Positions 10,140-14,203 of a stretch of 14,203 nt of DNA are shown here, piece by piece. The notes beneath the pieces are model-generated. The model did no database searches, was not told the origin of the DNA, and saw nothing but the letters and a program-made list of their open reading frames with translations. Numbering within the stretch: the stretch's first letter is position 1; the number at the start of each line of letters is the position of its first letter. This DNA is from Saccoglossus kowalevskii (taxonomy: Eukaryota > Hemichordata > Enteropneusta > Harrimaniidae): positions 169,810 through 184,012 of the forward strand of contig NW_003155244.1 of NCBI RefSeq assembly GCF_000003605.2, in the 5' to 3' direction. Made by a program: the position numbers and the translations under genes.

Positions 10140-12978
10140 GTAAGTTTTATTTCATTATGATTATTTTGCGTTAATTTCTATTTTGTACTAAGATTTCTTT
10201 ATATGTCTTGAATTTGTGTTCTCCAATTTATAATATTTGTGTAAATTACAGCCATGTATATATGGTTTGAATTTGAATTATTATATATTTGTAGTTGTAA
10301 AGTTGTATACTGTAGTTGTAAAGTACTCTTAAACTAGAATCTACTTATTTCACGGAATATCCAATTTACAGTTCTTACTTGGAGTGGTAAGTGTGAAATA
10401 GTACGCATGCGTATATATGTCAACTAGTTCATGCGAGTTTTACGTCACTTTCACTGGAAAACATGGATGGACGGGTTAGCTGTTGTAGGTGTGATAGGTG
10501 GACGTGGACTCTACTCGTGAATCTGTCGACGAATTCAATGGTTATTGACTTTGTGAACATTATAGAGATAATGTGTGCATATCATTACTCATTGTATGTC
10601 GACGTTTCATTCGTAGTCTAGTATTTATGTTTTAGATCGTCGTGGGCAGCGAATCACTTGTTGCTTCAAAAGTATAACATGATTATTGATCATCAAGTCA
10701 TCAACTTTTCACCCAGTTTCGAAAAATACTGTCAGAAAAATGCAATATTTTTTTTTAATTGTGGTATTCGTATGTTGAATTACAACCAAGGATGTTTCAA
10801 CAGCTTGTTGACAACGAAGGCAAATAATCTCACGGAGGACTGGTTACAAAATCGACTTCTTTCTTCCAGCGCACAGTAACGTAGCAACTAGGGAACTCTA
10901 AACGCATTAAGTCCTATAATAATGTTGTACAGTGTAACGGCGCGTTCTCATTGGTATATGGATGTCACGTGCTCTCCAGTTATCCGACCTGCATTGACAT
11001 CAAGATAGAGAACGCAACGCTTTAATAATGAACAGCGTACAGTATCATAACGCGATATCAGGGTTAGGACGGGAATGTTTCCCACTATGGGGCACTTGGT
11101 TAAGTGATACTTAATTTCGTGGATAATAGGGTATATTTTTCGGAGCTTGCATGTCCGCGATAACAAATAGAAAGTTCTTTTTGTGTGTAAAAATAAATTT
11201 AATGTTTAGTAGATTTTTCCGAAAGTCTGCATTTTATCCAAAAGGGGAGTTAATTTTTGTCAGTGGAAAGGGGTTGTTTTTGTTCAACCTCTTATTCATA
11301 TAGGAAATTCGCTATATCTAAACAAGTTTCCGTAATTTGTCCGAGTTTTTTGAGCATGTTTAAATCTTGATAAAACATCAAATCATGAACAAGTTCCAAA
11401 CAGAATCCTTGTTTTGGCAACAGACATTGAAGTATTCGATGCAACACTGAAAACATAATTACCTGTACGTACAGGAGGAAATAAAACGATAAAAATGCGG
11501 TCGTTTTCCGGTCGGAGAATACAGCGAGGTCGGAAATTAAGCGGTAAGCGATCGAGTGGGGAGTTGGGCGAAATGAGTACTGTAGTTCAAGTGATGTTAG
11601 CGTAGTTCTAATTTAGTTTTAACTCGCACACAATTTATTCACTCACTGTTTACTATAGCTAGAACGCTGTACGTGTCTTCACTTTCAGGTTAGTTCTTCT
11701 GCCGATTTCTCGCAACCAACAACGTGATTTTTCATTTGAGATTTCGAGAAACTTAACATGAATCGTTATGGCTTTCATACACACAACACCTCACCATGTT
11801 TCAACTTTTAAATTGTCAGTTAACAAGTTCTTTCATAGTAGCACTTCCATGGGATTGACCGACGTACTAGCAGAATGAATGGGTTCAATTATCAGTGTTC
11901 ACTGATGACATCATTTGACTGGCCCTCTAGAGGTTAAGCGGGCGTTTGTCGTCTGCTTCACAGCCCGTTTTATACCCGATATTTAGGGCATTTCGTAGCA
12001 CATACAAGTTGTTTTTATCGACAGAATTCATTCATGGATCTCAAACAAATTTCAGGTACCGTGTAACAAAAGCAAGACCTCTTTTCCCCCTTAACATTCA
12101 GCATTTCAGCTGAAAGGAATGTTGTTTTCAAGTTTTCTTATTTTCCTATTTAGGAATGCAATCAGCATCAGAACAACATCTGTTTCGATTTGGCGAACGC
12201 GTATCTGTATAACCCTGAAAATTGGGATGTAGGACTTGGCGAGCAATGGTGTGAGTTCATGAGGGTAAGTGGTTCACCAAATATTACTATTTTTAAAACA
12301 TTCTTACATATAAAAAGTATGAAGACTGTAACAATACACTCATTTCGACTGTGACACTAACTTTGTCTCTGCGTTGCAGATCCGATTGGCGTGTCTACTG
12401 GAAGTATATTGTGAATACGCCCCAGGTGGTTATGATATTATACGAAACATAAACCAGCTGACATCTACTCTTGCATATTACGATGAATGGGGCATATGTG
12501 ACAATACTGTACCCAGTAAGTCAGGTCATGTACAATACTATTTATCAAATGAATAATGATTCGACCAGATTCACCACTTAATATACACAAATATTTTTAT
12601 TGGTTGCTGTATTTCTGGGATTCGTGCAATTATAAAGTCCTAGTGTGTCACGATGATTTTTGTCTTACAGGCGAACTGGGTCCATGTCATTTAGCGATGA
12701 TCCGAGAAAAGTGTGTCAATGAAACAGTCCTTCACATACGCGCCAAGTACTCCGTATCGTGTCTGGAAACAGTCAGGCTGCTAGATTGCATTTTTGAGGA
12801 GCAACATAATCCTGAGTGCAGCTTCCCGTTCATCTTTGACCCAAGAAATTTAGCCCCCTACGTGTTACTGAACAACGGCAACTGCTGCTATAGACCACCA
12901 TCACAGGAACTGCAGGATGCAGCTGCAGCTTGGCGAGAGGAGAACCCAGACGGATATTGTCAGTGCCAAGACGAGTAA
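10071..12978 (+). CDS. Secreted cysteine-rich protein, family not recognised (207 residues)
   Basis: Four exons (10071-10139, 12154-12264, 12380-12515, 12671-12978) join in frame into 207 residues. I do not recognise the family. Seen: two Met codons, then a signal peptide MKLVILVAVFGLTQS with likely cleavage before YDPN. The mature part has 16 cysteines at 22, 25, 33, 56, 65, 71, 100, 111, 120, 136, 145, 155, 177, 178, 202 and 204, enough for eight disulfides. There is one N-glycosylation sequon (N122-E-T) and an acidic C-terminus (REENPDGYCQCQDE). The spacing C-x8-C occurs three times (56-65, 111-120, 136-145), suggesting repeated helical hairpins or an ancient duplication. There is no transmembrane segment or GPI-like tail, so I infer a soluble extracellular protein. 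The ATG at 10071 is chosen because the signal peptide follows at once; 10074 would serve equally. The TAA overlaps a possible donor (see the alternative exon at 13611). The four exons are listed separately below. Confidence 0.85.
10140..12153 (+). other. First intron of the secreted-protein gene, about 2.0 kb
   Basis: GTAAGT to TTTAG. It contains a possible 15-base micro-exon (10372-10386), a CRE-like TACGTCAC at 10441-10448, a CpG-dense patch at 11495-11575 next to a 14-base palindrome, and an inverted repeat at 12093-12123 just before the acceptor. No open frame in it resembles a known protein. Confidence 0.75.
12154..12264 (+). CDS. Secreted-protein exon 2
   Basis: A polypyrimidine tract and TTTAG end at 12153. 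The exon is exactly 37 codons, phase 0 to phase 0: ECNQHQNNICFD, an aromatic/Asn-rich middle, then LGEQWCEFMR. The donor GTAAGT begins at 12265. It carries three cysteines. Because it is symmetric, it could be skipped without shifting frame. Confidence 0.85.
12380..12515 (+). CDS. Secreted-protein exon 3
   Basis: The acceptor GCGTTGCAG ends at 12379. The exon encodes IRLACLLEVYCEYAPGGYD, then a Tyr/Thr-rich stretch and YYDEWGICDNTVP, with three cysteines. It ends one base into a codon (A) at the donor GTAAGT (12516), and A+GC makes Ser across the junction. The exon 2/3 boundary lies inside the first C-x8-C unit. Confidence 0.85.
12671..12978 (+). CDS. Secreted-protein exon 4, ending at TAA
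   Basis: The acceptor TTGTCTTACAG ends at 12670. After the split Ser the exon encodes ELGPCHLAMIREKCVNET, then VSCLETVRLLDC, NPECSFPFIFDPRN, NNGNCCYRPP and an Ala/Glu-rich tail ending GYCQCQDE before TAA (12976-12978). It holds nine of the 16 cysteines and the only N-glycosylation sequon. Composition (high Cys, acidic and charged tail, more GC than the flanks) is clearly coding. Confidence 0.88.
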
Positions 12979-13119
12979 GGGCGTCTCCAAGAACTGAATC
13001 GTTTTCCCCTTCGACATACCAACCAACCAACAACTCGATAGTGATCACCATACAATTATAATGTTACGAGTAACACGATAATAATATAGCTTACTCATGT
13101 AGACATTACTTTATCATGA

Positions 13120-13125
13120 AATAAA
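13120..13125 (+). terminator. AATAAA poly(A) signal of the secreted-protein gene
   Basis: AATAAA lies about 140 bases after the TAA at 12976, followed within 30 bases by a T-rich stretch (TTGTCTTTATT near 13152). This is a normal layout for a short 3' UTR and supports the 207-residue form. Confidence 0.65.
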
Positions 13126-13610
13126 GAAATAATTAAAACTAAAAAACATCAATTGTCTTTATTACAAATTTGTTTCCTAAAACATATATTTATTTTCACA
13201 TGAAACAACGCATGTGTAATTTTCAAAACAACTGAGATTTGGACACAATACCCAATTTCGTCCAATTCAGGCACGTCGGCTATATTGTACGGTATTACGT
13301 AACACCGAAACCGTCTTTGACATAACATCCAATATAACCCAATTCAGACATATTAATTACTTGGTTATTTTTGATTAAAAATCTGGCATTTAGCTATCAT
13401 AAAATCCAACCATTACTACGGTATCACGTGAAAACAAAAGATTCTTTGATGATCGGATTCGAAATGTTCATTAATTCGCAACAACTCGAATAACTCAGAT
13501 TGTAGTTTGTACTGAGCGTGTCATTCATTGTATTGGCGGTTTTCCTGACGTGAACGTAGCTACCTAATATAATGAAAAAAACAGCATTGCGTCTTGTTCT
13601 GTTGTTTCAG

Positions 13611-13695
13611 TATGTATGACGTAACAATGCGATGCCAAGTAAGAGAGCAGATAGTGCCCGATTGTACACAAATGCAGGCAGTAAATCGCCTCTAA
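13611..13695 (+). CDS. Possible alternative terminal exon of the secreted-protein gene
   Basis: A strong acceptor (pyrimidine-rich TTGTTCTGTTGTTTCAG) ends at 13610. If the donor GTAAGG at 12975-12980 is used, exon 4 stops at 12974 with GA, and GA+T makes Asp. The frame then reads MYDVTMRCQVREQIVPDC, TQMQAVNRL and TAA at 13693-13695. The tail adds two cysteines (18 in total, still even) and gives 234 residues. The chance of a matching phase plus an open frame of this length is not negligible, and the poly(A) signal at 13120 lies inside the proposed intron. This is therefore a candidate isoform, not a certain exon. Confidence 0.4.
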
Positions 13696-13801
13696 CTACA
13701 CTACAAGGTACGCAAACTACGTTCACATCTCATGATCAGCAACCAATCAGAAATTGCGCTACATACCACTCTGGTGCAATGTAGTTTTAGTAAGGTGCTT
13801 T

Positions 13802-13823
13802 ATGATATGCGTAGGCATATCAT
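13802..13823. repeat. Perfect 9-bp inverted repeat with 4-base loop
   Basis: ATGATATGC (13802-13810), loop GTAG, then GCATATCAT (13815-13823). All nine pairs match. It could fold as a short hairpin or be a binding site for a dimeric protein. Confidence 0.9.
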
Positions 13824-14047
13824 GAGTTAGCTGAATTTCGCCTTTATCATCCAAGCATTTTCTGAACATCAAAGGTTGCATTTTTGTCGGTGGAATGCCT
13901 CGGCGATAAAGGTTGATCGCGGGTACTAAATCAGATAAATAGGGACGGAAAATAGTGTGAAGGGTAAGAGACTCCGTTTATTTGTTTTTAAATGTCTTGA
14001 TGTTTAGATTATAGTTTTATCTTAGGCTGTTATTCAAGAGACTCAAC

Positions 14048-14053
14048 AATAAA
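14048..14053 (+). terminator. AATAAA, possible distal poly(A) signal
   Basis: The hexamer AATAAA lies about 350 bases after the stop of the alternative terminal exon (13693-13695). It would serve a longer transcript if that exon is real. AATAAA is frequent by chance in this AT-rich DNA. Confidence 0.2.
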
Positions 14054-14203
14054 ATTATATGGTCACTGTAATGTCTGTCCCTATCAATAATACAAGTAGT
14101 CGACACATTGCTTTTGGTCCCGCTATTCAGCCATGTTGGATTCTATATATTTTTTAGTAACAACGCACAATGCAATGCGCGTCTCAATGACGTCATACAT
14201 AGC

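Larger units (their letters stand above)
13696..14203. other. Right-end intergenic DNA
   Basis: No supported gene. It holds the hairpin at 13802-13823 and a consensus CRE TGACGTCA at 14188-14195. With the CRE-like TGACGTGA (13547-13554) and TGACGTAA (13617-13624), this makes three such sites in about 650 bases. They may belong to the control region of a gene beyond the right edge, but nothing shows this directly. Confidence 0.5.

Noticed and set aside
10658-10879. 73-codon open frame inside the first intron of the secreted-protein gene
   Set aside because: No acceptor/donor pair puts it in phase with the flanking exons and the protein is not recognisable.
11495-11605. Alternative first exon in the CpG-dense patch using the GTAAGC donor
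   Set aside because: The internal donor would leave phase 1, which does not match the phase-0 acceptor at 12154.

Overview
The window is eukaryotic, AT-rich DNA from an animal. Its genes are split by GT-AG introns of roughly 100 bases to 2 kb, intergenic space is long, and two unrelated tandem arrays are present. The best anchor is the 3' part of a conserved metazoan gene, AIMP1 (p43/EMAP-II precursor of the multi-tRNA-synthetase complex). The protein is clearly orthologous to vertebrate AIMP1 but diverged from it, and the second gene is unfamiliar. An invertebrate bilaterian fits best, perhaps a lophotrochozoan such as a mollusc or brachiopod. The sequence alone does not settle the phylum.

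Layout. Positions 1-655 hold a 21-bp minisatellite, probably in an AIMP1 intron. Positions 785-4998 hold the last five coding exons of AIMP1 on the + strand: coiled coil, Lys-rich linker, OB-fold tRNA-binding/EMAP-II domain and stop codon. All joins preserve the frame and give 264 residues; the first exon or exons lie upstream of the window. Positions 5000-7050 are AT-rich 3' flank with a cluster of ATTTGCATAT motifs. Positions 7050-7735 hold a second array of ~50-bp units with a ~197-bp higher-order period. It contains six exact ATTGCATCA motifs. Positions 7736-9960 have no recognisable gene.

Positions 10071-12978 hold a second + strand gene with four exons. It encodes a 207-residue secreted protein with a signal peptide, 16 cysteines and one N-glycosylation sequon. 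I do not recognise the family. A poly(A) signal follows at 13120. A good acceptor at 13611 opens a stretch that joins in frame to a donor overlapping the stop codon. A second isoform with a 27-residue tail and two more cysteines is therefore possible. The remaining 500 bp hold a perfect hairpin, CRE-like sites and no supported gene.

The two genes have no evident shared pathway: AIMP1 is a cytosolic translation-complex scaffold that can be secreted as a cytokine, and the other product is an extracellular protein. The most interesting items are the uncharacterised Cys-rich protein with its possible alternative terminus, and the array built from amino-acid-response-like motifs beside a tRNA-synthetase-complex gene. 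A functional link for the array is speculation.
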